Both the position numbers and the translations under genes were made by a program. The notes beneath the pieces are model-generated. The model was not told the origin of the DNA and ran no database searches. It worked only from the letters and a program-made list of their open reading frames with translations. A DNA stretch of 64,000 nucleotides from Spinacia oleracea (Eukaryota; Streptophyta; Magnoliopsida; Caryophyllales; Amaranthaceae). Shown here piece by piece: positions 31,708 to 42,571 of the stretch (positions are counted from its first letter, which is position 1; each line of letters opens with the position of its first letter). Where the stretch lies: assembly GCF_020520425.1 (NCBI RefSeq), contig NC_079491.1:35517449-35581448 (forward strand), given 5' to 3'.

Positions 31708-34505
31708 TCTTATTATTTTCATAATCTAAATTGCATGAACATGGTTAAATATTACAAATTTGCAAGAATTAAAAGGGGTGATTAATTTTCGTAATTGTTA
31801 ATTAATTGCAAATTGCGTTTATTTAATTATACGTACGCAGTTTTTCGGCAGTTTCTTCGTTACTCATCCAAATCGAGTGATTTTTGTGTCAATTCCGCAT
31901 GTAAAAGGCATTCTAAAATTTTGACAAAAATAGTTTTTTTCTGCCGAACCCAGAATTCTCAAATTCGAAGCCTAAGTATGACTTTTCGAAGGTTTTAGTT
32001 TTTCGAATGCAAAATTTCGTAAATTTAAGATGTTAAATTAAATATTTGCGATTCTTGTTGATAAATCTTGAATTTTTGATTGACCTACTGTATATGTTTA
32101 ACAAGTTTGAATGCCTAGCCTTGTTAATTATGCAATCTAATTTGTAATTATGATTAATTTGTTGAAAATTAGAATAATTTAGAATTAATTTGATTTTCAT
32201 AATTAATTATAATTTAATTAGATACCTATGATTAAAAACCACCATAAAAATTGTAAATTTATGATAAATTTTAAATTTTTATGACCTAGACTTGAATCCA
32301 TGTTAATCGGAAATCAATTGAATAATAAATTTTCGATTTTTCGCCCTAAAATTATGAAATTAATATTAATTTATTAATTTGTCATTAATTTTAAATATAA
32401 ATTTTTTAAATTTTATGCGATTCGTTCATATAACTTGCACGCACAAAGCAATGGACGCTACGTGTTACCCTTAAGGGGTGTTGTATAGTGCGGGCATGTG
32501 ACGACGAGCAAGGGAGCTCGTCGCCCATGCGGCACGAATGCAATGAGCAAGGCCATGGTGCACGAGCACAAGGCAGCAGCCCTGCCTTGTGTCGTGGGCT
32601 ATGAGCAATGGACGAATGGGCATGGGCGAAGGCAAGGCACGGCAGTCGCGTGTGGGCAGCAAGCGAGCTGCGCCACAACGCGCAATGCCTCGCGCAAGCG
32701 CGCACAGCCTCGCGCGCAGCGAGCGCAAGCTCGCGTGCCACGAGTGCTGCGCCCAGCGTCGATGCCTCGCGCAGCGAGCGCTGGCTCGCATCAAGCGAGC
32801 GCTGGCTCGCATGCAGCGAGCGCTGGCTCGCATGCAGCGAGCGCTGGCGAGTGAACGCAGCGAGCGCTGGCGAGTGAACGCAGCGAGCGATGGCTCGCGT
32901 GCATCGAGCGCTGGCGCGCGCGCAGCGAGCACAAGCTCGCGTGGAGCCTTGCGAAGGATAGCAGCAGCAGCTATGCGACGCAGCGCATGGGCTGCGCGCA
33001 CATGGCCAGCGATGGCTGTGTGCGTGTGGCCCATGGGCGTGCGATGCGTAAGGTTGTTGCGTTACGATTAGATCGTTTTGAAATTTTAATTTGAAATTTT
33101 CAGTTTACGTAATTTTAATTAATTTTAAAATTAACAATTTAAATTATTTTCTTGGATTTTAATTTTGAATATTGTAATTATAATAAATTTTATTTATTCT
33201 AATTATTTTACTAAAATTAAAATCATGAATTAATTTAAATACGACTGAAATTAAATTAAACTTTTGGATTCAATTATAAATTTATATGAGCTTTAAATTT
33301 TAATTAAATTCGTATGTTTCCGGTTAGACTAGAAATACATTTTTATGTTTAAAATTAGTAAAGCATATGAATTTATTGGTTTGAGTGGGAGCCCTTTTTA
33401 ATCATAAACTCTTGATTAGGTCTACAAATCCTTAAGGTTAAAACAACTTGATTAGAATTAATAAGGACTGAATAATTGGTAGATTATTGGTGCCCTTGAT
33501 TAAATGTTGCAAATGTTTACGTGATGCATAATGTGTTTTACTAACCAGCTATGTGGGCCATTCATGATAATGAATGGGTGAATGGTATATATTGTATATG
33601 TATTGTTTTGCAGGTTATGAAGTGACTAGTATGGCCCAAATAGGATAGAAAATATGGTCTGCGTACCATTAATTTGAATGTAATTGGTCTAAAGTACCAA
33701 AGTTGTTTTTCAATTCAAATATGGTCTGCGTACCATCAAATAGTTGTAATTAGTTTTAATTATAGCTTATCCTATTTGAAGAAAATGGTGCCTCCCACGG
33801 AGATTTTCAAGACGGACTTTGAAGTTAAAGCTTCAAGATGAAGTCGGGCCATACTAGATCACATTTATCTTATGCATGTTTTAAGTTATTTATTGCTTTT
33901 AAATATGTCTTAAAATGCATGAGATCAAAAGCTTGATTATGTTGCATGATTAAGGATTTTAGTTCACTTAAAATCTAACCAACATAGTAAGAGCCTTAAG
34001 TTCCAAACTTAAAAATTGAGTTATAAGGTGCCATGCCAAAATATACACTTGCTTGGATATCCTTTACATCAATCTAGTAATAGTTTTCGCTCAGCGAGGT
34101 GTTACTTATTGGTCCTAAAGGGGCAAGGTACACAAATAATTGTGAGTACATGTTAGTTTTGGTGAAACTCAACGATATAAGTAAGGAGTCCTTTTATGTC
34201 GTGGCAAAATCGATAGGTTTACCTAATAAGTTCTTAGACGTACCTATCAACCAAGAATAGTTTCTAGACTATTAGCAAGGCTTTTGCTTACCTAAGATGT
34301 TTTAGGATTAAGTCGACAAACTGTGCTTAGTTCTTCAATGATTTTAGGATCTTGGAATCATTTTATTCACAGCTGCCGGAACACATAACTTGAATAAAAT
34401 GCTTAATAAACATTGAATTATGCATGTATGCTAGAATTTAAGTTTATTAAGAGAAACTGTGAATGGTTATTTATTTGTTTATTCTTTTCAATTGTAGTTT
34501 TTAAT
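31708..34505. other. copia-B leader (untranslated)
   Basis: 2.8 kb of mostly AT-rich sequence matching copia-A 2362-5150 in reverse. It contains the GC-rich minisatellite (32460-33060) and the paired near-palindrome ATGGTCTGCGTACCAT at 33654-33669 and 33721-33736. Just before gag, an upstream frame from TTG at 34413 runs in phase into gag and encodes a hydrophobic stretch; an in-frame ATG also occurs at 34428. I treat the start as 34506. Confidence 0.7.
32460..33060. repeat. GC-rich minisatellite in copia-B leader
   Basis: Core of 21-bp repeats GCAGCGAGCGCTGGCTCGCAT (about 32760-32900) in a GC-rich island. The unit differs from that of copia-A while the flanks are conserved, so the repeats turn over faster than the rest of the element. 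Confidence 0.85.
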
Positions 34506-37500
34506 ATGGCAAACAACAATCAAAACATCATCATAGGTTCTGAGCTTATGGTCAAGCTGAACCTGGCAAATTTTCTTGAATGGGAAGCTAAGCTAGTTGA
34601 AATAGTCAAACTCAATGGACTTGAGTATGTACTATCACATCCCATGCCAAGCTACTATGCCAGAGACATGACCCCTGAGAGATTTTACGCCTGGGATGCG
34701 GATCTCAAAAAGGTTATGAGTCTCATGCTGAACAATATCCCTGATGATTGGGCTAGAAGGTTTGTAGCCTATGAACCTTTTACGCTCATCAAGAATCTGA
34801 GGGATATCTGTCGTGGAAGCACGGAGGACAGGGACCTGAACGTCCATGAGTTGATTGAATCAATGTCTGGTCTAAAGGTTAGTTCTCCCAACAGGTGTTA
34901 TAGGATGGAGGTCCAAGAAACACATGTTCAGCTCCTTCGCACTAAACAGAGGGTAGGCGTCCCACTGAGGTTCCATGTGGATCTTATGCGTTCATACTTT
35001 GATCGCCTAAGTCTACTAGGAACACCAATAAGCGAAAGGATGGTAGTCTCTATCTTGCTCAATTCACTACACAGTGGGTTTGGTCGCTTCAAGCAACTAT
35101 ACCTAAGTGAACCAAGAGAAGAAACAGTTGCAGAATTTGTTCACCTTGTCAGAAAGGCTGAAATAATACTGGACTGTGAAGCCAAAGATTTACTCAAGGC
35201 TAGAAGGAGACCGTTCAAGAAAGGTGGAAAGTCCAAGGGCAATGCTAAATCAAAGCAGGACAAATCCACATCAAGCTGTCTTTATTGTGATGGAATAGGC
35301 CATTACAAAAGAGAATGTCCAAAGCTAAAGGAAGATCAGAAGAACGGAACAGTCGTTCCATCTTCAGGTATTTTCGTTATAGACTGTATACTTGCTAATT
35401 CAACTTCTTGGGTATTAGATACAGGTTGTGGCTCACACTTATGTTCCAATCCACAGGGACTAAGAAGAAGTAGAAAGTTAAGCAAGGGTGAAGTCTACCT
35501 ACGAGTGGGAAATGGAGCACGGATTGCTGCATTAGCTGTAGGAACTTACTATTTGTCGTTGCCCTCCGGGCTAGTTTTGGAACTGGAAGAATGTTTCCAT
35601 GTTCCAAGTCTTACTAAAAACATCATTTCAGTTTCTTGCTTAGATGCTAAGGGATTTTCCTTTTTAATAAAAGACAATAGTTGTTCGTTTTATTTTAAAG
35701 AGATGTTTTATGGATCTGCTAGATTAGTCAATGGACTTTATTTATTAGATCACGATAAACAAGTATATAACATAAATACCAAAAAGGCCAAAAAGGATGA
35801 TTCAGATCTCACCTATCTGTGGCATTGTCGATTAGGCCATATAAACTTGAAACGCTTAGAAAGACTTCAAAAGGAAGGAATTCTAGAACCATTTGACTTA
35901 GAGGATTATGGTAAATGCGAATCATGTTTACTTGGCAAAATGACAAAGCAACTTTTCTCTAAAGTTGGAGAAAGAGCAAATGAACTATTGGGTTTAATCC
36001 ATACAGATGTATGTGGACCAATGAGTACAAATGCTAGAGGTGGTTTCAGCTACTTTATCACTTTCACTGATGACTTCAGTAGGTATGGTTATGTCTACCT
36101 AATGAAGCATAAGTCTGAATCCTTTGACAAATTCAAGGAATTTCAGAGTGAAGTAGAGAATCAATTAGGCAAGAAGATTAAGGCACTGCGGTCTGATAGA
36201 GGCGGTGAATATCTGAGCTATGAATTTGATGACCATCTGAAAGAATGTGGAATTCTATCAGAATTGACTCCTCCTGGAACACCACAATGGAACGGTGTGT
36301 CGGAACGGAGGAACAGAACCTTGCTAGACATGGTCAGGTCAATGATGGGTCAGGCCAAACTTCCATTAGAATTTTGGGGACATGCACTAAATACAACTGC
36401 ACTCACTATAAATAAAGCTCCGTCTAAAGCTGTCGAAAAGACTCCATACGAATTATGGTTTGGAAAGCCTCCAAATGTGTCTTTTCTGAAGATTTGGGGA
36501 TGTGAAGCATACGTCAAACGATTGATTTCAGACAAACTTCATCCAAAATCTGACAAATGTATCCTTGTGGGCTATGCAAAGGAAACAAAGGGGTATTACT
36601 TCTACAATACATCTGAGAACAAAGTGTTTGTTGCTCGAGATGGTGTCTTTTTGGAGAAAGATCACATTTCCAAAATGACAAGTGGGAGAAAAGTAGACCT
36701 CGAAGAAATTCGAGTCGAACAACAAACTCTAGAGAATGCTCAAGATGACATTCAGGATGAAACTCAGAGATCTTTAGAAGAATCTGGTGAGAATCATGGT
36801 CAATCTAGAAATGTTACCCCGCGTAGATCGCAAAGATATAGATCTCAACCGGAAAGGTACTTAGGTATTTTGACGAACGAGAGCTATGACGTTCTATTAC
36901 TTGAAAGTGATGAACCTGCGACTTACAAACAAGCTATGACGAGCCCTAGCTCCAAGCAATGGCAAGAAGCCATGCAATCTGAATTAGACTCCATGTCTGA
37001 AAACCAAGTATGGGATTTGGTCGATTTGCCAGATGGCTACCAAGCCATTGGAAGCAAATGGGTTTTCAAACTGAAAAAGGACAAGGATGGGAAACTTGAA
37101 GTTTTCAAAGCTAGATTGGTTGCAAAAGGTTACAGGCAAGTCCATGGTGTGGATTACGATGTAACCTTTTCACCGGTTGCAATGCTAAAGTCTATTCGGA
37201 TAATGTTAGCAATCGCTGCATATTACGATTACGAAATATGGCAGATGGATGTCAAAACTGCTTTCTTAAACGGCGTTTTAACAGAAACTGTGTTTATGAC
37301 ACAACCTGAAGGTTTTAAGGATCCAAAGAATGCTAAAAAGGTATGCAAGCTAAAGAAGTCAATCTACGGATTGAAGCAGGCATCCAGGAGCTGGAATATA
37401 CGTTTTGATGAAGCAGTCAATGACTTTGGTTTCATCAAGAACGCAGACGAATCTTGTGTATACAAGAAGGTCAGTGGGAGAAAAATTGCTTTTCTAGTAT

Positions 37501-38492
37501 TATATGTCGACGACATATTACTTATCGGAAATGACATTCCTATGTTGAACTCTGTCAAGATTTGGCTTGGGAAATGTTTTTCGATGAAGGATCTAGGAGA
37601 AGCACAGTACATATTGAGCATCAAGATTTACAGAGATAGATCTAAAAAGATGATTGGACTTAGTCAAAGCACTGATATCAATAAAGTACTTGATAGGTTC
37701 AAGATGGCAGACTCCAAGCGAGGCTACCTACCCATGTCTCATGGAATGACTCTAAGCAAGACTCAATGCCCAAAAACACTTGATGAGCGTAGACGAATGA
37801 GTGGGATTCCATATGCATCATTGATTGGTTCAATAATGTATGCTATGATATGTACACGCCCGGATGTTGCGTACGCACTCAGTGCTACGAGCAGATACCA
37901 GTCAGACCCAAGAGTGGCACATTGGACTGCTGCCAAGAATATTCTGAAGTACCTGAAAAGGCACAAAGATGACTTCCTGGTCTATGGTGGAGATGATGAA
38001 TTAATTGTTAAAGGCTATACAGACGCAAGTTTCCAAACCGACAAAGATGATTTCAGATCACAGTCTGGGTTTGTCTTCTGCCTCAACGGAGGTGCAGTAA
38101 GCTGGAAAAGTGCTAAGCAAAGCACCATTGCGGATTCTACAACTGAAGCGGAGTACATTGCTGCACATGAAGCAGCAAACGAAGCTATATGGCTAAGGAA
38201 GTTCATAGGTGAACTTGGTGTAGTCCCCTCCATTAAAGGACCAATAGCCCTATATTGTGATAATAACGGAGCTATTGCACAGGCAAAGGAGCCTAGACAC
38301 CACCAAAGAGTCAAGCATGTACTTCGTAGATTTCACCTTCTACGAGAGTTCGTTGAAAGAAAAGAAGTCGAGATAAGCAAGATTGGAACTGATGACAACA
38401 TATCAGATCCATTGACTAAACCTCTGCCGCAGGCGAAGCACAACTCGCACACTGCAGCAATGGGAATCAAGCATATTGGAGAATGGCTTTGA
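34506..38492 (+). CDS. copia-B gag-pol polyprotein, 1328 aa
   Basis: Intact polyprotein starting MANNNQNIIIGSELMVKLNL; this ATG is shared with copia-A. Order of domains: gag (~1-250, with NFLEW and SLHSGFGRFKQLY), zinc knuckle CLYCDGIGHYKREC (~258-271), aspartic protease WVLDTGCGSH (catalytic Asp ~305), integrase zinc-binding HCRLGH...CESC, integrase core (Asp ~501, Asp ~564, Glu in NGVSERRNRT ~600), RT (WQMDVKTAFLNG; YVDD ~1002) and RNase H (GYTDASFQTD, TTEAEYIA, YCDNNGAI). Length and order are normal for Ty1-copia. It makes capsid and the enzymes for cDNA synthesis and integration. Lineage not assigned. Confidence 0.96.
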   Translation: MANNNQNIIIGSELMVKLNLANFLEWEAKLVEIVKLNGLEYVLSHPMPSYYARDMTPERFYAWDADLKKVMSLMLNNIPDDWARRFVAYEPFTLIKNLRDICRGSTEDRDLNVHELIESMSGLKVSSPNRCYRMEVQETHVQLLRTKQRVGVPLRFHVDLMRSYFDRLSLLGTPISERMVVSILLNSLHSGFGRFKQLYLSEPREETVAEFVHLVRKAEIILDCEAKDLLKARRRPFKKGGKSKGNAKSKQDKSTSSCLYCDGIGHYKRECPKLKEDQKNGTVVPSSGIFVIDCILANSTSWVLDTGCGSHLCSNPQGLRRSRKLSKGEVYLRVGNGARIAALAVGTYYLSLPSGLVLELEECFHVPSLTKNIISVSCLDAKGFSFLIKDNSCSFYFKEMFYGSARLVNGLYLLDHDKQVYNINTKKAKKDDSDLTYLWHCRLGHINLKRLERLQKEGILEPFDLEDYGKCESCLLGKMTKQLFSKVGERANELLGLIHTDVCGPMSTNARGGFSYFITFTDDFSRYGYVYLMKHKSESFDKFKEFQSEVENQLGKKIKALRSDRGGEYLSYEFDDHLKECGILSELTPPGTPQWNGVSERRNRTLLDMVRSMMGQAKLPLEFWGHALNTTALTINKAPSKAVEKTPYELWFGKPPNVSFLKIWGCEAYVKRLISDKLHPKSDKCILVGYAKETKGYYFYNTSENKVFVARDGVFLEKDHISKMTSGRKVDLEEIRVEQQTLENAQDDIQDETQRSLEESGENHGQSRNVTPRRSQRYRSQPERYLGILTNESYDVLLLESDEPATYKQAMTSPSSKQWQEAMQSELDSMSENQVWDLVDLPDGYQAIGSKWVFKLKKDKDGKLEVFKARLVAKGYRQVHGVDYDVTFSPVAMLKSIRIMLAIAAYYDYEIWQMDVKTAFLNGVLTETVFMTQPEGFKDPKNAKKVCKLKKSIYGLKQASRSWNIRFDEAVNDFGFIKNADESCVYKKVSGRKIAFLVLYVDDILLIGNDIPMLNSVKIWLGKCFSMKDLGEAQYILSIKIYRDRSKKMIGLSQSTDINKVLDRFKMADSKRGYLPMSHGMTLSKTQCPKTLDERRRMSGIPYASLIGSIMYAMICTRPDVAYALSATSRYQSDPRVAHWTAAKNILKYLKRHKDDFLVYGGDDELIVKGYTDASFQTDKDDFRSQSGFVFCLNGGAVSWKSAKQSTIADSTTEAEYIAAHEAANEAIWLRKFIGELGVVPSIKGPIALYCDNNGAIAQAKEPRHHQRVKHVLRRFHLLREFVERKEVEISKIGTDDNISDPLTKPLPQAKHNSHTAAMGIKHIGEWL

Positions 38493-39342
38493 TGTCTCTG
38501 TTTAATGTTTTAAAGTTTTAGAGTTTAAATCTTTGTAAAACATTATTGCTTAATCATTCACAATAAATGAAAGGAATTCATTTTTCCATTTAATTTGTGG
38601 TTTATTAAATGATGAGTCCCTTCAATTTGACGATATATTCAAGATAGACTGTCAGGACCAGTCCTGTGACTAAGAAATGTCTATCAAGTGAACTTGAATG
38701 TCAAAGGTTGAAAATGGTCCCTAGTCGGAGTTTTCTATAAAATTGGACGCATAGAAAATGTTAGACGACTAGAATGCAAGATGACTAGTAGTTCTGTTTC
38801 TTGAACTATGTGGACATGGCAATGTCATAATCATTTGCATAGATACTTACTTTGGGAAGACTAGTATCGGACAAGACCTATGAAACTTTACTGTAAGAGA
38901 TGAAAATCTGTCATAAGTAAATTTCATTAAAATTATTAGACACTAAATCCTCAATACCTGAGTGATTTGAGATTACTTGTTTGAGAACTGGTTGCTTTGA
39001 CGTTGACCAACCGTCGCACCGTAAAAGGAGGCTATAAAGGCAACGCTCAGGTAATCACCTATCAAACGAAGTCTAATCTCAAGATCGCAAGATTGGGATT
39101 GTCCTCCCATAAATCGGGATGAGATGCTTAAAAGTTGTACAAGGCCACTCGGAGAGCTAGAAACTGTGAAATGCATGGCCGTGCTCGGATGAATCATAGG
39201 CTATGATTATCTGTTTATTTGATCAGTTGAACTCTGAAACCGAGGAACACCTCTGGACATAATAAGGATGACAACTCTTACCTTATGTTCAAGAGCAAGC
39301 ATCGAGCGACAAAGGAATTAGGAAATGCACACTTGTCCCTAA
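38493..39342. other. copia-B 3' untranslated tail
   Basis: 850 bp between the pol stop and the polypurine tract; no coding region supported. Confidence 0.6.
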
Positions 39343-39357
39343 GGACAAGTGGGAGAC
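39343..39357 (+). promoter_or_regulatory. copia-B polypurine tract
   Basis: GGACAAGTGGGAGAC-type purine tract directly before the 3' LTR; AAGTGGGAGA is a usual copia form. It primes plus-strand DNA. Confidence 0.85.
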
Positions 39358-40737
39358 TGAAGGAAATAATGCCCTTGGTCCAAGTATGCATTCAATGTTA
39401 AGTCTAATAAATGCGGTTCAGTATTAATTAACAAGTTAATAATTCAGTGAGATCAAGTGAGCTGAATGCCTGGCTAGAGGCCGCTTCAGTTCAAGTGGAA
39501 TTAATGATATTAATCCACAGCTTACTCTTGACTGAACCCGTAGGGTCACACAAATAGTACGTAAACGGATCAAGTATTTAATGGCATTAAATACTCCATC
39601 TATGGGTATTCGGAATCGACTGATCTTGGTTCCAGTGGGAGCTGAGATCGTCAAAGGCAAGCAAATGAATACTCCGGAAACGATGATATTGCCGGAAACG
39701 GAAATATGGATCGTATCGGAAATATAAATATTATCCAAGTCGTAGATGTTGCCGGAAACGGAAACATGGTACGCATCGGAAAATATTATCGGAAATAGAA
39801 ATATTGCCGGAATCGGAAATATTGCCGGAAACGGAAATATTGTCTGAATCGGAAATATTATCGGAATCGGAAAATAATTCCGGAAACGGAAATATTAAAT
39901 ATTTGTTCGAAACGGAAATTAATTCCGGAATCGGAAATATTAAATATTGTTCGTATCGGAAATGAATTCCGGAATCGAGAATTTAATCGGAAGCGCATCG
40001 TACGAATTAGCATCGGACGAGGCCTGCCAGACGAAGGCCCAGCACAAAGCCGGGGCCATCGCCCAGCAAGCCAAGCGCAACAACCACACGCCAAGCATGC
40101 GACCAGGCCCAGCGCAAAAGCCAGGCCCAGCCGAAGCTTGGGCGCGCGCGCGGGGCTGCGACGAGTGGGCTGGCGATGTGCGTGGGCCGCAAGGCCTGCG
40201 TGCGGTGCTAGCGTATTACTCGAAGTGTGTTACCCGAATCCTAAAGCGTATAGAATTCGTTTAATGATTAAATTCCTAATCCTAAAAGATAAATTAATTA
40301 AATAAGAGTTCCACTAGGATTCTAATTTAATTAATTCGTATCCTAGTAGGATTCCAATTCTCTTTCCATACCCCTATAAATATGTGGCCTGGGTTCACAA
40401 TTTATAACGAGTTTTCAAGTATTCAAAGTGAGTTTTTGAGAGAAAAATTCAGTCACATACCTTGCCTAAAAGTGCCGAAATTATTAGTACCTTAAGGGCG
40501 ATTCTAGTCGGTCAATCTTAAGGCGGATCCGGACGTGCTGTGGACTATCTACGGAGGGACGACACTTGGAGTCCTAAAGACTTGTTCTTGTTCGGTTCGG
40601 GCGCAGCTAGGGAAGGCACGCAACAAAGAGTATGCTTCTAAACTATGTTATATGATTATGTGTAAATAATATGTATTCCTGGCTTAATGGTTGTTTCCGC
40701 ATGATTTATGAATTGTCATATGTATCATAACCTAACA
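39358..40737 (+). repeat. 3' LTR of copia-B
   Basis: Same length as the 5' LTR (1380 bp), about ten substitutions by eye (for example gtcc/gccc near the start and gttactcg/gttacccg near 40230). Confidence 0.97.
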
Positions 40738-40810
40738 ATCTTCCTGTGCCTCTACTTACTATGTGATCTATTCTATCTTCTTGTATCTGTCCACTGTCTA
40801 CCTCCTCTAG

Positions 40811-40924
40811 AATCAAATCACTAGGATAAAAGCTGCTAATGAAGTTGAGGCGGCTTGCCAGCGGCGTCTCTCTGTTGCTGAGGCTGAAATAGCTGATTTA
40901 AGAGCCAAATTGGATACTACTTAA
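40811..40924 (+). pseudogene. coiled-coil C-terminal exon fragment
   Basis: After a pyrimidine-rich tract and AG (40810) the frame reads NQITRIKAANEVEAACQRRL then SVAEAEIADLRAKLDTT and stops at 40924. Heptad-like spacing of Leu/Ile/Ala and the charged pattern indicate a coiled coil. The acceptor site and clean stop suggest a captured terminal exon of a host gene; the family is not identified. Confidence 0.55.
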
Positions 40925-41169
40925 AGGTTTGGACTTGGTTGAGTTTACTTCATGCGTTGGTTTTTTTGTGCTTTTGGATCCACTTTTAAATACTAGGAGC
41001 TAGGCAATTGTTTTATAGAGGTATGGTACGCAAGCACTTTTCATAAAGGTATTCCATTGTATGTTTATTTTGTTTGAAGAAAGAGTTTTATATCAGTAAA
41101 CTGAACTTGTATGCTCTTCCTGGGCAGGAAAAACTGACCCAGACAACTACACCCCAGTCATAATGCCAT

Positions 41170-41225
41170 CAGCGTCTCACCCCCCCCCCCCCCTCCCCGC
41201 CCACCCCACCCCCCCACACCAGAAG
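41170..41225. repeat. poly-C tract
   Basis: A run of about fourteen C followed by C-rich sequence. Confidence 0.9.
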
Positions 41226-41630
41226 AAGAAATGTGTGTAAACGACAGATTTGATTGGCATAGTTGGTGTAGAAGAAGAAAGTAGTTATTTTTTATGAGGG
41301 GGTTCATGAATTAGGGAGTCATAAATTGGATCTGGAACATAGTCTAGTGACTCATACGGTGATTGGGGGATTTGTGATGTTCTGAAATCTGAACATGTAA
41401 TCTGTTATGGTGACCTTAACTAGTTGTTCTGAAGTCTCCATGCAGCTATTTTGAACAGAACCGGATTCTATATAATGTATTTTTTCTGTTCATAAAAAAG
41501 TTTCATTTTTTAAGGTACTGCTGATATGTTTTGTTGTTAAGTTCTGTCAAATTTATTCATTGGTAAAAGAACTGGACAAGGATGAAGCTTATTTCTTAGT
41601 TCTTATTGTCATTTCTTTGGTTAACTGCAG

Positions 41631-41689
41631 GTGGCAGAATTGTTGGCATTTATGGCACAAAACCGGAGCTTTTCTTATTGCAAAATAGT
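41631..41689 (+). pseudogene. unidentified small exon-like segment
   Basis: Preceded by 'ttaactgcag' and followed by a consensus GTAAGT donor. One frame reads GRIVGIYGTKPELFLLQNS. Both splice signals are strong, but a 59-nt segment is too short to assign. Confidence 0.35.
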
Positions 41690-41916
41690 GTAAGTAGTAG
41701 CTGAAAAAACTGCACCATTAACTCCTATGGCTGAGCTCCTTGTGAAGATCCCATATAAAAGGAAAGACTCGCAGAAATCAGAGGTAAACCACTGTAAAGT
41801 TTCAACTATGACAATAAAATTCCAACTTTTATTCTCATTGCTATAACGTGACAATAAAATTCCAACTTCTTTTACCTGCAAGTACGGAAAAATTGTGCCT
41901 TCTCTTTTAATTGCGC

Positions 41917-42571
41917 CAAAGATCCTAAGGACACATTTTATTCTTATTACATGATTAATATGCATAGTTTCAACTTTCTAAAACTCATTCCAATCTATGT
42001 AAGCACATTTAAGGATAATTGGGTCGTTATAGGTGATATTTAGAGATAAAATGACATTTCCGCTCCCAACTTTGAACTAAAGAACCTAATGACTCATTTT
42101 ATTCTTATTACATGATTAATATGCATATTAACTTTCTAAAACTCATTTCCAATCTATGTATGCACATTTAAGGCTCATTGGGTCGTTATAGGTCATTTTT
42201 AGAGCTAAAATGACATTTCTGCTCCCAACTTTGAACTAAAGAACTTAAGGACTCATTTGATTCTTATTACATGATTAATATGCATAGTTTTAACTTCCTA
42301 AAACTCATTCCAATCTATTTATGCATATTTAAGGCTCATTGGATCGTTATAGGTCATATTTAGAGCTAAAATGATATTTCCGCTCCCAACTTTGAACTAA
42401 AGAACTTAAGGACTCATTTGATTCTTATTACATGATTAATATGCATAGTTTTAACTTCCTAAAACTCATTCCAATCTATTTATGCACATTTAAGGCTCAT
42501 TGGATCGTTATATGTCATATTTAGAGCTAAAATGACATTTACGCTCCCAACTTTGAACTAAAGATCCTAAT
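41917..42571. repeat. ~160-bp satellite-like array in CACTA, left part
   Basis: Four monomers; the 'ggRtcgttatagg' core recurs at about 42021, 42180, 42341 and 42502 (periods 159-161). Same family as the H2 array at 12532-14025. Interrupted by the element at 42572-51695 and continued at 51696. Confidence 0.9.

Larger units (their letters stand above)
30313..40737 (+). mobile_element. full-length Ty1-copia element with intact gag-pol (copia-B)
   Basis: 10,425 bp with 1380-bp LTRs (30313-31692 and 39358-40737) that differ at about ten positions by eye. ATCTT flanks both sides (30308-30312 and 40738-40742). It has a primer binding site, 2.8-kb leader with a GC-rich minisatellite, one gag-pol ORF (34506-38492), an 865-bp tail and a polypurine tract. 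All enzymatic motifs are present, so it is potentially autonomous. It sits inside the CACTA element. Confidence 0.97.

Noticed and set aside
32406-33071. Long overlapping frames (up to 187 codons) on both strands
   Set aside because: Same cause as in copia-A: repeat island in the copia-B leader, no family features.
34413-34505. N-terminal hydrophobic extension of copia-B gag
   Set aside because: The extended frame opens at TTG; the conserved MANNN ATG at 34506 is the better start. An in-frame ATG at 34428 cannot be excluded, but a membrane segment on gag would be unusual.
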